DNA from: Lycocorax pyrrhopterus obiensis | Taxonomy: Eukaryota > Chordata > Aves > Passeriformes > Paradisaeidae | Direction: 5' to 3' | Assembly (NCBI GenBank): GCA_014706295.1 | Contig: JACSVZ010000002.1 | Span: 51,176,717-51,240,716 of the forward strand | Length of the DNA stretch: 64,000 bases | Shown here: piece by piece, positions 13,905 to 28,560 of the stretch | Layout: every line of letters starts with the position of its first letter | Numbering within the stretch: the first letter of the stretch is position 1 | Translations under genes and position numbers: made by a program | Notes under the pieces: generated by a model | Told to the model about the DNA's origin: nothing | Seen by the model: only the letters and a program-made list of their open reading frames with translations | The model's database searches: none

Positions 13905-14040
13905 CTATAGGCCAGGTTGGATAAGGTCTTTAACAACCTGATTTAGTAGGAGGTGTCCCTGCCCGTGGCAGGGGACAGTTGAGACTAGATGATCTTTAAG
14001 GTCCCTTCTGGCCAAAACCATTTTACAATTGTATGAATCT
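13905..14040 (+). mobile_element. CR1 LINE 3' tail
   Basis: This short CR1 terminus is in plus orientation. It contains GGAGGTGTCCCTGCCCGTGG, then CTAGATGATCTTTAAGGTCC and a degraded TTCTGGCCAAAACCATTTTA before the end. These are the standard last roughly 120 bases of avian CR1. The element is severely 5'-truncated with no coding part. Confidence 0.9.
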
Positions 14041-14089
14041 ACAATTTTCATTGAACGATGATGCTGTGTGGAAGTATTTCATGGAGTTA

Positions 14090-14155
14090 TAGGGCTGTAG
14101 AATGTTAAGGGCTGAAAAGGACCTTATAGATTATTTAGTCCCAACAACCCTGTCA
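14090..14155 (-). mobile_element. degraded CR1 LINE 3' tail
   Basis: The text GTAGAATGTTAAGGGCTGAA followed by AAGGACCTTATAGATTATTT and AGTCCCAAC is a diverged reverse complement of the CR1 3' end. Its terminus faces that of the plus-strand tail ending at 14040, about 50 bp away. The right boundary is uncertain. Confidence 0.75.
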
Positions 14156-17100
14156 TTAAAGACCTTTAAAGCTGCCTGGTTCCAGCACAGACTTCTAATA
14201 AAAACAATCTATAGTCAAATTACTACCAACAGGGGCTTGATTCCCTTTTTTTGGATGGGATTCTCAAAAGAAGTAGATGGGCTACCACAAGTAAGGAATA
14301 CAGGGAGAATTAGGAATCTGGAATCCTGTTTCAAGAGTATTTGAGGAAGGTGGAGGGTAGATAAAGATAATTATTAATTAGATTTTTTTTAATTGTTTTT
14401 TCAATTTTGGGGAGCTCCATTTAATTCTTAGGATGCCTTATCTAACTTTCTTCATCCTCTTTTCCATTTAGTACATAATTTATCCTTTCCTGTCAGTGAA
14501 ATTGGCATCTTTGGAGGTAAAAGAAGGAAAGATAATAATATGACTTTTTCTTCCTCATATTTTTAAAGACATTGCAAAAGTCTTTATGTAATTTGGACTT
14601 TGAGGCCTGTGATAACACATTGCATTGCAAAAAGCGTCTTTTGATGAATAGAAATGAATGGACTAGATTTCCCAGCCAAACAAAAAAGACATCACCGTGT
14701 TATGCAAAATTACTTTCGATTGTTTGTGTCTGAGCTGTAAGCTCAAGTCAGTGTTAACACTTCAAATTGGTTTTCTATTATTAAACTAAAAATCACTTAA
14801 ATTTTAGTAAAAGTCACCTTACTGGAGGCATTTTATTTTAAGTTGTTCCTTAATAATTCACATTGTACATCCACCCAGTAAAAACATTGGTTTGTCTATG
14901 ATCCTCTATTTTACCATTCAGAGTAAATCTCTTGCCATCTGATCGTAACATGGGAACATCCAAGCTGAGAGTGTTAACTGGCAGATAGCTGGGGCATGGC
15001 AAGATGAAAGATGAAATTTGAAAGCAACCCAGTGGTTCAGCCTACTGTGTTAGACTCCCAGACCTGCTAGCTTTGATTCTTAGCTATTTCTATGAATCAT
15101 TTAACTATCATGAACCTAATCTCCCTAGGGAAGCAGGAGGGAAATAAAAAAGGAAAGAGAAAACAGAGGGAAAGCAGTAGTCAGAAAAGGATATAGAGAG
15201 ACACTTAGGAATTAAGGGAAACAGTGAGGAAATTTAATGGAAATTTTTAGAGTAACTCATGGATTTTCTGGACACAATGTCAACAAAGGCAACATTTGAA
15301 GCCAAGACGGTGCTTCTGATGTCAAAGTGGCTTAAGAAAAACCTTACTTTTTGCTCATTTGAGGTGAAACGCCCCTCAAAACTTGGTCTTTTGTAAAGAG
15401 TTCTCAGAGACGTGTGAGGTGTCCAAGATTCATTGCATTATATTACATTGTTTTCATACTCACACTTGTTTTGTCACTAGGCATTGTGTGGGGCTTTTTG
15501 TCTACATGGTTTGAATTTCATATCTATATGTTTATTCTAATATACAGTTTATGACTTTAGTAAAATACAGTTCTTCCAGTTACATCTTTCAACACTGTCT
15601 AGCACCGGAAAGCCTTAAAAAACTAGAGTCTGAAACCGTCTTCCCTCTTGCCAACACCTTCTGCTTCACACCAAAATATTGAAGCTTTAGCAGTCTAAAT
15701 GTCTATGAAAGCAATCAAGAGTGCTACAGCAAAGTCTCAAAACCTTCGAAATATTATCACTTGGGCCAGTGAGAAGAAACTGTTCATGACTACCAGAGAT
15801 ACGCAGCACTCCATATTTTGCATTCTATTTCAGTCCCTATTTCAGACTGATTAAGGGCATTTATACTTAGCACTGAATGTATAAAAGGCTGTTACTACAA
15901 CCTCAAATACTACCTCTGAATTAGCTCAAACAGCTCCATGAGTTTGGCCTTTAGCTGCTCACCAATATTCTCCACACCATTACATTTTACATTGTATTAC
16001 AGTAAACCATTACCACAAAACCTCTGGAGCAATGTAATTTGCTGAACCAGAAAATTGAGATAACCACTTGTATAGCACATTTTGACTGAGCTCATCACTT
16101 CTATAATGCCTGGTGACAATGAGTCTAAGGCAGAGGATCTGGTGGTAGCCTGTGAAGAGTTGCCATAGACACTGCGCATATTGAAAACAGACACTTTAAT
16201 GATAATCTGATCAAAAATGACATTGATGTAATTGCTCCTTATATAACTGCATAAAGGCTATATTGAAAAACTCAACACACAGAAATTAAACCAATGAAGA
16301 GAAAATAATTTGTAAATATCTTTACTGATATGAATGCTAGTGTAAGATTTCAATATTATATCTATCTGTGTGAACAAATGACCAGGCGAGATTCCTGGCC
16401 CACTTTCATCTCTCTCAGGGCACTGGGTAGTTGAGGTAGCTGAAATAAAAAGTTGCCTGTGTTTGTTTCTGTGTAGGCAGGCAAGAGCCGTGGAAAATAT
16501 TTTATATGGGTATGAACAGGGCAGCGGTTCTTTACCTGTTACAGAGAAAGTTTCATTTTGGAGATATAGTAAAACTATTTTGAGCTTTATAGCTGGGTTA
16601 GAGCATTAGTTTAGTAGGTCTGGGATTGAGAGAAGACAAGCTAAAGGTAAAAGATTCTTTGGGGAATCTGTGCTTTGTACTGTGCAGAGGCAGCACTTTC
16701 TGACCTAGCTCTGGTTAGCAGACTCATCAGTCTGGCTTAACTCATCTTGCTTTCAGTGACATGGCTATGTCCCTCAGCAATATCTAAGTTACTAGACTGT
16801 CACACACTGCAACTTACTTGTACAACTGTCAAGTCCCACCAGAAACCAAAACTGTGTTTGTCACCAAGCCAAAGGGCAGCAGTAACCGGGTCTCATAAAT
16901 TTTGCATTCAGGAGCATCTTCCTGATCTTCCTGTTAATACAAATGAAGGAAAGGTCTGTAGTTCTTCAAAGGAAATCTAACTTATTCACTCTAAGTGCAC
17001 CTAAATTACAGCTTTTTCCTCCTTTGCAACAAGCTGAGGTGCAACTACCACACAAGTTTGCAGTTTTACTTCTGAGATAGAACCTGTTACTTTTATCATA

Positions 17101-20100
17101 CTCTACGTTCCAATGAGGATTTGTGGGAAAGCTAAATGAAACAGCAATAGCACCAGAAAAGGTGAAAGTCGCACATCATATACACATAAGTCAGCTTCAC
17201 GTTACCTATTTTTCCAAACTAAACATTTTTATTTAAAAATGCTAAATTTTCCAAAAAGCTAAAGCTCTAAAACTACCTGTCATGATTATAATCAGAAGGC
17301 TTCAGGAAAAAAAAAATGAAAGGTATTCATCTGCTAAGACACTAACAAGATTTGCCTCCTGAAAAAAAAAAATCCACAAAGAAATTGTGACATTGAGACA
17401 ATCAACTACAGCTAAATTTGAATGACCATGTGAAGTTCCTATTGGAATACTACTCTATGACTAGCAAGTATTTTTAATTTTCATAAACATTTTGTGATGC
17501 AAGAGTGACATCACTTCTGTGATACACTGTGTGGATAAAAGTGCCCATTTATGCACAAGGACCCTCACAGAACACAGAATTTGCCTGCAGTTCTTGCCCA
17601 GGCACTCATGGAAGTCTCTTATTTTGAATGATGTGAATGTGAAGGACTTCTTTGCTCTGCCCTGGCTCCACCAGAACCTCTTCTTGTGACAGACAAATTG
17701 CTAGGAACTATATACCCCTCTTTGACTGATGAGATCTCACATTATAAATGTTAGTTGGTTATACAATTTTTAATAATTCAGGCATATGGCACCAGCTGAT
17801 GCCAAAGACAAGAGAGTAAAAACTGGTTGAATCTATCACTGTCTGGAAATTCTAGCAAGGCACTACGATTTTGCATATAGAAAACTTTTATGTCCCCAAA
17901 CTAAGATACTTCACAAAACCTTTAGATTAATGCAGACAATATTTCCATTAACCTCTTGAAAATCTGATTGCATAAAGAGAACTGAATACTGTACTCACAT
18001 TTGCAAACTTTGTTTTACCATGTTGCTGTTATTCTATTCCCCCACCCTGAGCCATAACATTTTCAACCAGAGTGTAATTTAAGAGATTGTGAAAGAAACC
18101 CTAAGGAGATGAAAATACCATTGATGACTAGAGCACATTTAGTTTGTTTGTCATTAACTTTTCAGTACCACAGTTGCTTGCCTATAGACAGTATTGTAAT
18201 GATTTATATGTGCCACAGCTTCACATCAAGTTCCAGATGTTCACAGCAACAACTGCTGTCTGAAAATATTGAGACACTCTTTAGAAATAAAATATGTGAG
18301 GCTTTCAAGATGTGATGCGCCCAGTGCTTTTGAAGATAATGAATTCAAGCTAGGAGGAGTTTTCCAGCACCCTTCTGCTCTTTGCATGTTTTTGACGGTA
18401 AGTCTGAATCAGGAATGTGGCTAAAATTATCCCTGGGTGAATCAGCTTCTCATTATTTACCAAGCTCTTTTCAAAGCATCATCTAATTATAGAAAAGACA
18501 ACAGGACAAAGACTTCAATAAATCCTATTTTTTAAAAGAAAAAAAGACGTCAAGTCAGACTTAACTGTTCCTCACTCTCAAGATGAATTTTCTGTGCTGT
18601 GAACCAGTGCAATTGATGCAGCTACAATGCACACATTCCTGCCTGTTTGCTTGGGGCTGGAAACATAAAACCATTCCTGACAGGAGCTATAGTCTTGTGT
18701 CAGGTATAACCTACAGCGACCATAAAGGATTCCTGTGTAGTTGCTGACACTTGAGGGTTTAATGCACAGCTGCTGATGTTTCGAGATGTTCCCTGTCAGC
18801 ACAGGTTGCACTTTGTCAGCTTCTGTCCCCATTTAGCACAAAGCATTCCTGCGAAATTTTCATTCAAATAGCACTTGTGGATCAGGCTGCAGTTGCTCCC
18901 TGCACAATGGTCCAAGAACAAAGCACCTAAAAAGGTACACTTTCTGCTTTTCTAGCCACAGGCACGCATTACGTCACCTCTATACCTACTGAAGCTTACC
19001 GCAATAGGCACCAAAATCCTGATATCACAAACTTTCAGCATTTCTTGACTACAGGAAACATATTAAGCCACCTTTGCCTTATAACTCCCACAAATAGTAT
19101 TGCCAGAAAATAAGAAACCTGGCAACAGGCTCTAGGTAGATGGACAAAAGCTGGAATACAGTATCCCAGGCCAAAAGAAAATTATTAATGTGTGGAAGGT
19201 TACTGATGAATGGGCTCATGGAACACAAGGGATATTGTGCTAAAATCTGTGAGAACCTAGAACAATTTCTTGCAATTCGTGTGTATTTAATGGTGCCCCA
19301 AAAATAATACTTAGCATTCACACATCACAGAAAGGAAATTAACACTCAACCTGGTACTCAGTAACTTGGTGCCAGAGCAAATCCATTCCACATTATAGAC
19401 AACAATGTAAAGAAAATATAAATGGGTGTTATAGATTTGTGATAAATAAAAAAATGCCTGGAGTCTCCTCCACTGGAAAAGAATGTTTCAATACAAAAGA
19501 CCTCACTGATCATTTGTTTTCAAACGGCTGACTTTTCCAAAATTCTCTTATCACATTCCAGAAAAAGGCAGCATCTCTGAAGATATTCAATACAGTAGCA
19601 CTTAATACTTCAATCAATACTTGTTCACAGAAACAGTAAAGAGAAATAAATGAAATATTTTATTAATCATTGGCTGTCTGTAGGAACTCTTTTAGCATTT
19701 ATAGAACAGTGTTAAAAGCACACTGTTCTGCACCAGTTATCCAGCTATTTGCTACATCAATTCCACCATTCAACATGTATATTTCAATAAATATTTCAAT
19801 GTTATTTTCTTTCTACAATGCAGGCTCTGCAGGCAGGGCAAAGAGGGAGACTGCTCTCTGGATTTTGGAGGAAAATTGCATCTAAATTATCAGTATTTGA
19901 GTAGTAACAGCAACAAAGTGCATCTATGATATTTTTAGTGATTTAGAATGAAGAAACATCAAAGATACTCAGAGTATGTGTATATTCTGAATTAAGACAG
20001 GAATATATGAATGGCATACAGTCAGTTTAGAATTTTCATTTTTTTGAATTCTGTTGGTTTTTTTTCTTACTTTCCTTCAGGAGCTTAGACTCTTTGATTT

Positions 20101-23100
20101 TAGGTTTTTCCACGAAAAGAAAAAGGAGAATAAGGAGGTCTCTCCTGAAGGAAATAAGTATCACTCCAAGTCAAGGGACTCTTCCATATAAAGGATGTTC
20201 TTTTATAGATTAATATCTCCATTTCCTCAACCTGATAGGATCTACCTAAGATTTGACAAGATACTGTATTCAAACCTGAAACTACTGGACATCTCATATT
20301 TAGTCCCACAAATCCAGTATATGCAGGATGCCATACTTACAGGTTCCATTTCATGTCATCAGGCTAGCAGGCAAATATCAAACAAACTCCTCTACACTCA
20401 GCAGGAGCTGTTTGGTGAAAGCAATTTTGTACAGACTGGCACTTCTTCCACATAGACTTTCTTGTGATATATATCAAAGACTTTGGAAAAAAACCCACCC
20501 AATTTCAGGACAATTTATTAATTATCTCCTATAAGATTCGCCTCATGAACTGACCAATGTATTTGACACAAAGTGGCATTATGTTTGAGAAGCTCTGTCA
20601 AATCATTTTTGCTTGGGTTATTATACGATGCTCCATTTTCACTGAGCCTGTGCTAAGACTGCCTACAGGAACACCTCAAAAAAATGCACTTTTTCTTCCT
20701 AAAAACCTTAAGCAGTAGTATTTTCCTGAGTGTCTATCAAATGAGATCTTGAAAGGCTGGCTGGTTGATAATATTTGGTGTTCGTAGAAGGTTTATATTT
20801 TTAAAATAAACTTCAGCGGTCAAATTTGTAGGCAGAAAGACAAGGAGGCACTTCTATTACTGGGGGAGCCCTTGCACAAGGACTGAAACCAGGACTGTTG
20901 AGCAGCTCCCCATCTGCAGGTGACTGTGCATCTATCCAGTCAGATGTGCCTCCCATGCCCTATCCCTTGACACACCACTATCCCTGTGCTTTTCTTATAT
21001 CACAGGGACACAGTATTCATGATTTCTTTGTGGTCAGTGTTCTCCATCAGCTAAATCCCCTGTACTCTCAAATGTCCCTCTCCTCTAGCAGGGAAAAAAA
21101 TCGGGAAGAAGCCCGTGCCCTCTGTCTTAAAATTGTGCCACATGGCATGGGTAGTATCTATAGTTGCAGATACTGGAATAAAATTTGGAAATATTATTGC
21201 AAATTCAAGACAATTTCTTTCAATTTTATAGTGATTTTTAGATAGAAAGCACCACCATCATCAGCATAGCAGCATATTACACTTAGTATAGGTAGTACAT
21301 CTCAAATTCGGGAAACAAGAAAAAGTGCCCTTTTCAATAAAACATGCAAAGCCAGTTTGCAAGAGACGGTCAAAACTGTTGATAAAATGAACAGTCATCT
21401 AGCACTGCTTTTTTAGATTTTGTCTCATTGCCTCAGAATATTATCATAAAAAAGTCATTAAAGTTAACAATGCATGTGTCTATTTCTTTAGCTTTTCCCC
21501 ATTACCCTTAATACTTCTTGCTAAAAGTCAGAATTTCATAAAAATAAACATACTTTTGGATAAGGATGTGCTCTTTACAACCAAGTGATGAAGCTGTGTG
21601 AGGAAAAAAATAAAAAGCCCTTAATGACATCTGTGTGCTTTATACCTGATAATGTTTCAGAACATCTGCTGGATGTTCCTGGGAAAAGAGCTTCACAGAA
21701 ATGTACAGGTCAGCAAATCATCTCCTGCAGACCTTCAGGCCTTTTTTTTTTTTTTATTTTTCCCTTGAGGAAAAGCTGCTGTTGTCTTCTTTTTAACAGT
21801 GTTCCAAGCAGTCTTCCTGCATAACCATTCACAGCAGTCAGAAACCAAGCATAAACAGCAAAAAATCTAGGACTAGATTGTTCAAAAATCACAGAAGATG
21901 ACTGATAGGTAGGGAGATTTTTACGAGGTTTCTTGGCACTTGGGGTGTACTGTTAGGGTGTACCCTGACAAGGAAGTGGCTTCCTTAAGCCTATTGAAAT
22001 TAAAATAAAATTATGACAAATCATTGAATGTAGAATTAAGCTATGTAGATAACCAAACTTCCATCTTCCACTTCTACTTCAACCTGGCAGTATTCTTTAG
22101 ACAAGAGACCTAAGGATGTGACAAGACATGGATAGATTTTTCTCTATGCTACATCTTATCAAGAGGACAATGCTACATGAGATAACAATATTCCTGAAGT
22201 ACACAGAAGATCTCTTCTCAGAGGGTACTTCTCTGCCACTCAAACTTGGTTAAATTTGCTAGGAAAGAACTAGAACTGACCCTTTTTCTTTTTTATTTTT
22301 GGGGGGTTGTTTTTGATTTTGTTTTTCTTTTACTTCTCTTCATTTTGTAAAAAAGAAAAGGGGAGTTACAACATTAGAGCACTAAGAGAATGTAGACAAA
22401 TGTTCCTCCCTATAATACTTTCATTAACTAAATTTATTCTTATAGCTGCCCCTCTGTTCTGTGACAAAGTACAATGATGGAAATTAACGGAAAACAATTC
22501 CAAAATATCTATCAAGTAATAACTTTGTGTGCTGTCGTTTTACACGTTTCTCTATTATATGACGCAAGAGAAGATTTTTCTTAAAGCTCAGTATGGTTTC
22601 AAATGTAACACCTCTTATTGCTTAACCTTGGTTTTAAATACTTTCATCGTACAGGGTTACCTAATGTCAGGGAATTTTATCATCCCTGCTTTACAAGGAG
22701 GAAAACATGGGCACTGGAGATGTAAATGTTTGTATTTTCAGATTTTGCAGCAGAAGAAGAGCAGTAGAGACAGAAATACAAGCTCAGAAAACTCTACTGC
22801 AGAGTAACTCCCTGTAACTATGAAAGAGATTATTAAATCTGTGCTTCTCTATCAGCCCTTACAGTAGAGTCACAATGCTTTGTATTCACAAGGATTTTAG
22901 AAAGGGATGGATAACATAACTATTTATCACATGGATCAAACACATGCTTTTAAACAGTGAAAATGAAGCTTGAAACTCTCAAGGTGCAGGGTACAAGGGC
23001 AGAAAAAGGAATAACTTCTCCTGTTCCTTTTCTTTCCTTTTTGAGAGCTAAAAAATGTTTCCCTAAGGATATGTTTGTTCTTTTCTATACATTCAAGATG

Positions 23101-26100
23101 TCAAACTGAAGGGATTTTAATGCTCATTCATTCTTAAAGGGAAACAGCTTAGCCGGCAAGAGGATAAAAAAGAAAGTAGGATTACTCCCCCAAAAGTATC
23201 ATTCAAAATCTTGATTATACCCTAAAAATGAAGGAAATGCATTCCACTACTTTTCAAATGTAAGTAGCTTAAATAATGATGGCAAAATGAAGTGACTTAA
23301 TAACAATTTAAGAAAATAGAAAATGTGATTCTTTAAATATATATTTTTTATATTGCAAAATATGCTCATTCTGTAAGTGGCTGACACAATAGCAGAGAAA
23401 TGAACATGAATTAGCAATAATTTAGGTAAATGCCAGGAGACTGAGTACTATGAGTACTTTGAAATCTTTTTGAAATGGTAAAATTCATTAGAACAGGGCT
23501 TGGGTGGAAGGCAGAACTGTCTCTGTGGCTCAGATCCCTGCTGAGAAAAATCGTCTAATAAAAGTTAAAAAAAATCCACTTGTGAAATACATTTAAAGAC
23601 CATTATGTACACTCTGTACTAATGAAACTTATAGCCTTCACTTACACTGGCCTGTGCAAGCAAAACCCAAACACGTGCAAAGTGCCTGTTGGCATATTTG
23701 GAGCTCTTGTCTGTCCAGTGATATGTTACACCAGAAAAAAATGTATCCCAGGAAAGTAAATTCTTTACAAAACATCATTTCAAGAATAGATTAAAAGCAC
23801 TGGTAGGAAAGAATGGGACAAGGAAATGGAGGAGAGGACTGTACTGTACTTTTATGCCATAACTCAGTCCTTCAGTACATTAACAATCCCCAAGAATTTG
23901 AGAAACTGAAATTCAACTGTCTCCTCAGGAGATCTGCAGCTACAATAAGATGGCAGTTCAACTATCAGACAAAATATTTTCTGGAGTACATGATGCTCTG
24001 TGTGGCTCAAAAAGAGAACTTTTTAGCTTTCATCTTAACTGAAGATTCACAGCAACAGATGGCTGGCACACAATCCAATGGCTGCATGCAGGAGATGCTG
24101 ATGACGCCAGAGAAGCCTGTGGGGCTACTGCTCTGCCCTTCAGCCTACGCTGTCACTCATGCCCTCTCCTGTCTGTCTAGCAGGCTGTTCAAGTATTATG
24201 TTCAAGACAGAAGGGCTCCCCAGCATGAGAAACCAAAGGAGGCCCATCTCAGACCACTATGGCACAGTTTGGAAAGCCTTGGATAGTTTGGAAAGCTTTG
24301 CAAGTGGCAAGTTTGAAGAAGGTTTAAGGCAAGCTGCTATCTGAGAGTGTCAGTGAACCCATTTCTTCTGCTTCTTGAAAGACTATAGAAACCTATAATG
24401 AGACATAAAAGGAACAGAACTTTGCTCACATCCTTGTCATATCTGTGTTGTTTTCTTCCTTTCCAAGGAGAGGTGGGGGTGGATGCAACACATTTAACAC
24501 CCTGGCAACTGATTTGGGGTTTGGCATTTTTTGGGTCTTTTTGCTTTGTTTTCTTTTAATTGCCAGTTAGTCAAGAAAGCACCAGAATCATGTGGAAATA
24601 AGTTATGATAATCCACAGTACATGCTCATTAGTGACACAAAGCCCAGTAATGTTTCTGCAGTATCATATTCTAGGATTAAGGCTAAAAAGTGAAGAGAAA
24701 CAGGGAAAATTACACTATGAGTGTACACTAAGCGTAGGAGTTTGAGGATTGTTATCTTTTATTTTGCCACAAGTTACAATCACATGATGTTGTTTTCTCA
24801 AGCAGCCTAACAGCTTTTCTTTTTCCCTCCCAAAAAACCCTTTCTTCCCCAAAACCGAATTGTGCTATTAAAAAGAACACTCTCCACATTGAAAATGATC
24901 TCTCCTTCATATCAATCAATGCTTAATGAAAATATTTAAACTCCGTTATACCACAGAAAAATTATGTTTTTACTTTCCATTATACAGTGTGCAGAAATCA
25001 AAACCTTTTTTTCCAGTATGGAAATGAAGAAAAGATTTCTCATGTTTTCTAGACTTTAAATGTATTTATAATTCACTTTGGTTGTTTCAGGTAAAGTTTT
25101 GGAAGCCTATATTAAAAAAAAAAATAATAACTGTACTTTTCACTGTAGGAATGAGTCTACTGAATGTCGATAATTATAGAAATAGGCACTGCTCTTATGG
25201 CCTCATCAAACAGTGCTGCATATATTCCTAAAGACTACATCCCAAAACACTCCATATTTCACCATCACTGTAAAACAGGATTTTGGAAGAGATCTTGAAA
25301 CATCCAAATTCCTGCAGCAACTGGGAACCAACAGCACCATAATGATTCCTGTCAACTTTACTTGCTTCATTCTTAAAGTTAGATGATCAACAGGTACTTA
25401 AGGATTATACTAGAATGTCTAATTAACCATACAGATAAAAAGAAATTCCTGTGTCCTTTGCTGCCACTTATGATTTTAAGTTCTCTTATGCCTATCTCTT
25501 TATTTCCTTCTAATTCACATTTTGTTTTACATATATGAAGACCTCTACCATACCCTCAGTCAACACACCCAATTCTTCCTTCCCCTCCCCCCAGGGCTTA
25601 CATACTCTAAACTTTGCCTCAGACTTGTTTCTAAGTAAGTATATAAGAAAGCAGCTGGGTTGTAAACAGCAGTGTGAAAACACAGAAACCCTCATGAACA
25701 GTGCTGGCTCACACTGGAATTCTGATATTCTTGGAGGTAAACAGCTGAAAGACTTGACTGTCCCTCTGCTGGAAGCAGCACAAACTGTGCTTTTCCATTA
25801 AATTCTAAATTAAATGACACCCCACAAGCAGAAGTAGGCAGATTTTCTTTCCAGTGTGTAGGGGGTGAAGAAAGAAAAAGGCCCAAAAGGGAACAATCAG
25901 GTTCTTCACATTTGGAAGCACACAGAATAGCAAAAAAGCACCACAGGATTTTCAATACATTTGTGTGTCTTCTGAGGTACATGGATTTAAATGCTTTACA
26001 TATTTATTTTTATTTATGAATTGAGAATTTGTATAGGTATAATAAAAAATTAATATAGACTACATTAGTTATTCAGATACTTAATTGGGTCACAGAAATA

Positions 26101-28474
26101 GAATAGTAAGATAAAAGATAATGAAAATATATTATCTGACTGTGCAAAGTTTGTTTTGTAAAGCATGCTGTTCTACAAGTGTGAATTGAAACTGGAAATG
26201 TAAATAAAAATGAAAATGAAAAATAATTAATTTTAGTAATTTAATAATCCCTGCTACACATGCAGAAAATCTATTTTTGAGAGGCACTGCAGTGCTATAG
26301 TAGATTGGTTGCTTTCAATCAATAACTGACCAGAGAGTGAGCCTTTAAACAACACAGAATTGCCTGCACTGTAACAATGGTGGTGATTTGCCACAATTTG
26401 TGATGCAAACAATTTATGTACAGATTGTGAATCATAATGAATTTCTGGAAAATGCTGTTGTCTTACTGATTTCACCAAAGTAAGTCAACACAGGTGGCAG
26501 GTTATCTGTCCTACCCTCATTGAGAGTCTTCAAAAGGCCTTTGAAACTGGTGCAGGTAAACACCAACTCAATTTCCAACGGTTTATGAATGACGTGGTAT
26601 TTCCTGGCTCTCTGCAAACTGCAGGGCACACGGCTTCCTCAGCACATTTCACACCCATTCTCAGGATGCCCACAGTGGTCATGGCTCTCTCCCAGGGATG
26701 GGAGTAATTCACATGTGCCCTGCAGGTTTCTTGCCCTCCCACCCAAAGTTCACAGACCTCCTGGGGCACACTGAGGCTTTCTCGCTGCCCATCCCTTTGA
26801 TTTTCTGCTGGCAAAATCAGGCACACCAAAAACTCCTGCAGTACTAATCCAGTCATTATCTTAAAACTACTTCTCCTTTTCTGTCCTGCCTGAGAAGTGG
26901 TCAGAAGTGTGGAATTGCATTACAATGGCAGGACACAGTAACTTTAGTTTTCTTGCTGATGCTTTAACTCCTAACAGCACATTAGTGCTCAAATATTTGT
27001 TCAGGATTATGAGGTTTCGCACAACAGTGGAAACACAGCTGCAAGAAATTAGTTTTTCTCTTTTCTTCCCTATAATTTAGTAAGGAGGAAAAATTTATTG
27101 ATATTTCTTCTTACTCATTTCTTGATGTATGCACTGATCTATCGAAAAAGACCACAAACATTTTTTTAACAAAATCTTCATGCCTAGCAAGTATATGTAG
27201 GTGGCTGTCACATGTCATGTCCGTTTTTCCCCTGGGGATATTCCTACCAGGTGACAGCTTCCCAGCAAAGGGCTTATTTGCTTCATCTTCCCCAGAACCA
27301 ATTCATTTATTTCAAAGATCCCAGAACAGAGAAATCCAGTCCCACACAGACCTGCACAGAGAAGATATACACACCACACACTAGGGGACCATCAGCATGG
27401 ACTAGGGAAGTGTTGAAAAGGACTTTTCCCCTTCAAAGCATTTAACTGAGGGAGGCTGGAACAGGTTTTTCTCCCTTAGTCACATCACTGAGAAAGGGTG
27501 GTGAGCTCAAAGGGTTATTTCTGAAGTCTCTTGCAACTAGTACAGCAAGCTGGCATATCACATCTTATAGGATATTTCACAGATGTACACCTGAATAACA
27601 AGAGCAATCAGGGGAAAAATTCAGCAAAATGGACCGTTAAAATCTGAGTTTCAGAAAAGGAAATGGAAACTGTGCATCTGTCCAGACAAAGGCTTTTGAC
27701 TCCACCTAGATTTGGTACAGGCAGGAGCCAAGGAGCCAAGCATCCATGCCCTGGAAAAAGCAAATGCTTGCAATATGCATCCTTTTCACACATGTTATAA
27801 ACAGAAGCTGTGCTTATTTAATTCTGTGTTTGCATTTGCTTTGAGACAGCATCTATACCCCAGATCCAAAACTAGAAAATAACTTTTACTTACATACTTT
27901 TTTTTTTTACTTATCCCTGACTTTTTTTGTCCCCCTACATTTATTTTTCCTCTATGCGATCTTCATTCTTCTGTAGGTTTTTTTCCTGGTTTTCATTAGG
28001 TTATCAAAAAACCCCAAACCAACAAACCAGAAAAAAAAAGACAACCCCAAACTGCTTACTAGATATATTAACTATGTTCTGATGAAATTTATTCATGTCA
28101 GTCTGTGTATATAATCCTGTAAACCTTTTCTCATCTGAGAAGTCCCCTGAAATGAACTCGATCCAGTAAAGCACTTTAGTTCATCAAGTCAATAGAGCCA
28201 TTCATTGCTTAAAGGCTGCCACAAGTCCTAAGTGCATGTTACTGTGGGGGCCTGAGAAAGAAAGGACTATTTGTGACAGTAAGTGCTTTTTAAATCGTCC
28301 CTATATAGAAAAGCTTATCAATACTACATTTTCAGGCTGGCTGTTCTATGGATATTCAGGAGTGACTTCAACCTCCATTTAAATTCACTTGTAGAAACTA
28401 TATCTGAGAGAGCAGCAGATGGCTTTGTCTGTCTGCAGTCCTGAGCCCTTACAAAGAAGAAAAGAAGAAGAAAA
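14156..28474. other. unique intronic sequence
   Basis: About 14 kb with no recognised gene or interspersed repeat. The longest frame is 157 codons (plus, 23813..24286), with a basic, mixed composition and no domain I recognise. Another of 115 codons (plus, 20898..21245) has a C-terminal hydrophobic run but no match. A GC-richer block at about 26490..26860 holds a 108-codon minus frame (26530..26856) and could be an old unrecognised repeat. No splice-supported exon was found. Confidence 0.55.
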
Positions 28475-28560
28475 GATCACAGAATATTCTGAGTTGGAAG
28501 GGATCCACAAGGATCAAAGTCCAACTCCAGACCCCACACAGGACAGGCCCAAGAATCACA
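28475..28560 (-). mobile_element. short CR1 LINE 3' tail
   Basis: ATCACAGAATATTCTGAGTT followed by GGAAGGGATCCACAAGGATC and a remnant of the usual CCAACTCC..CACAGGACA..CCCAAGAATCACA text is the reverse complement of a CR1 3' end. It is the same terminal variant as the copy ending near 56978. It is 5'-truncated to about 86 bp. Confidence 0.9.
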
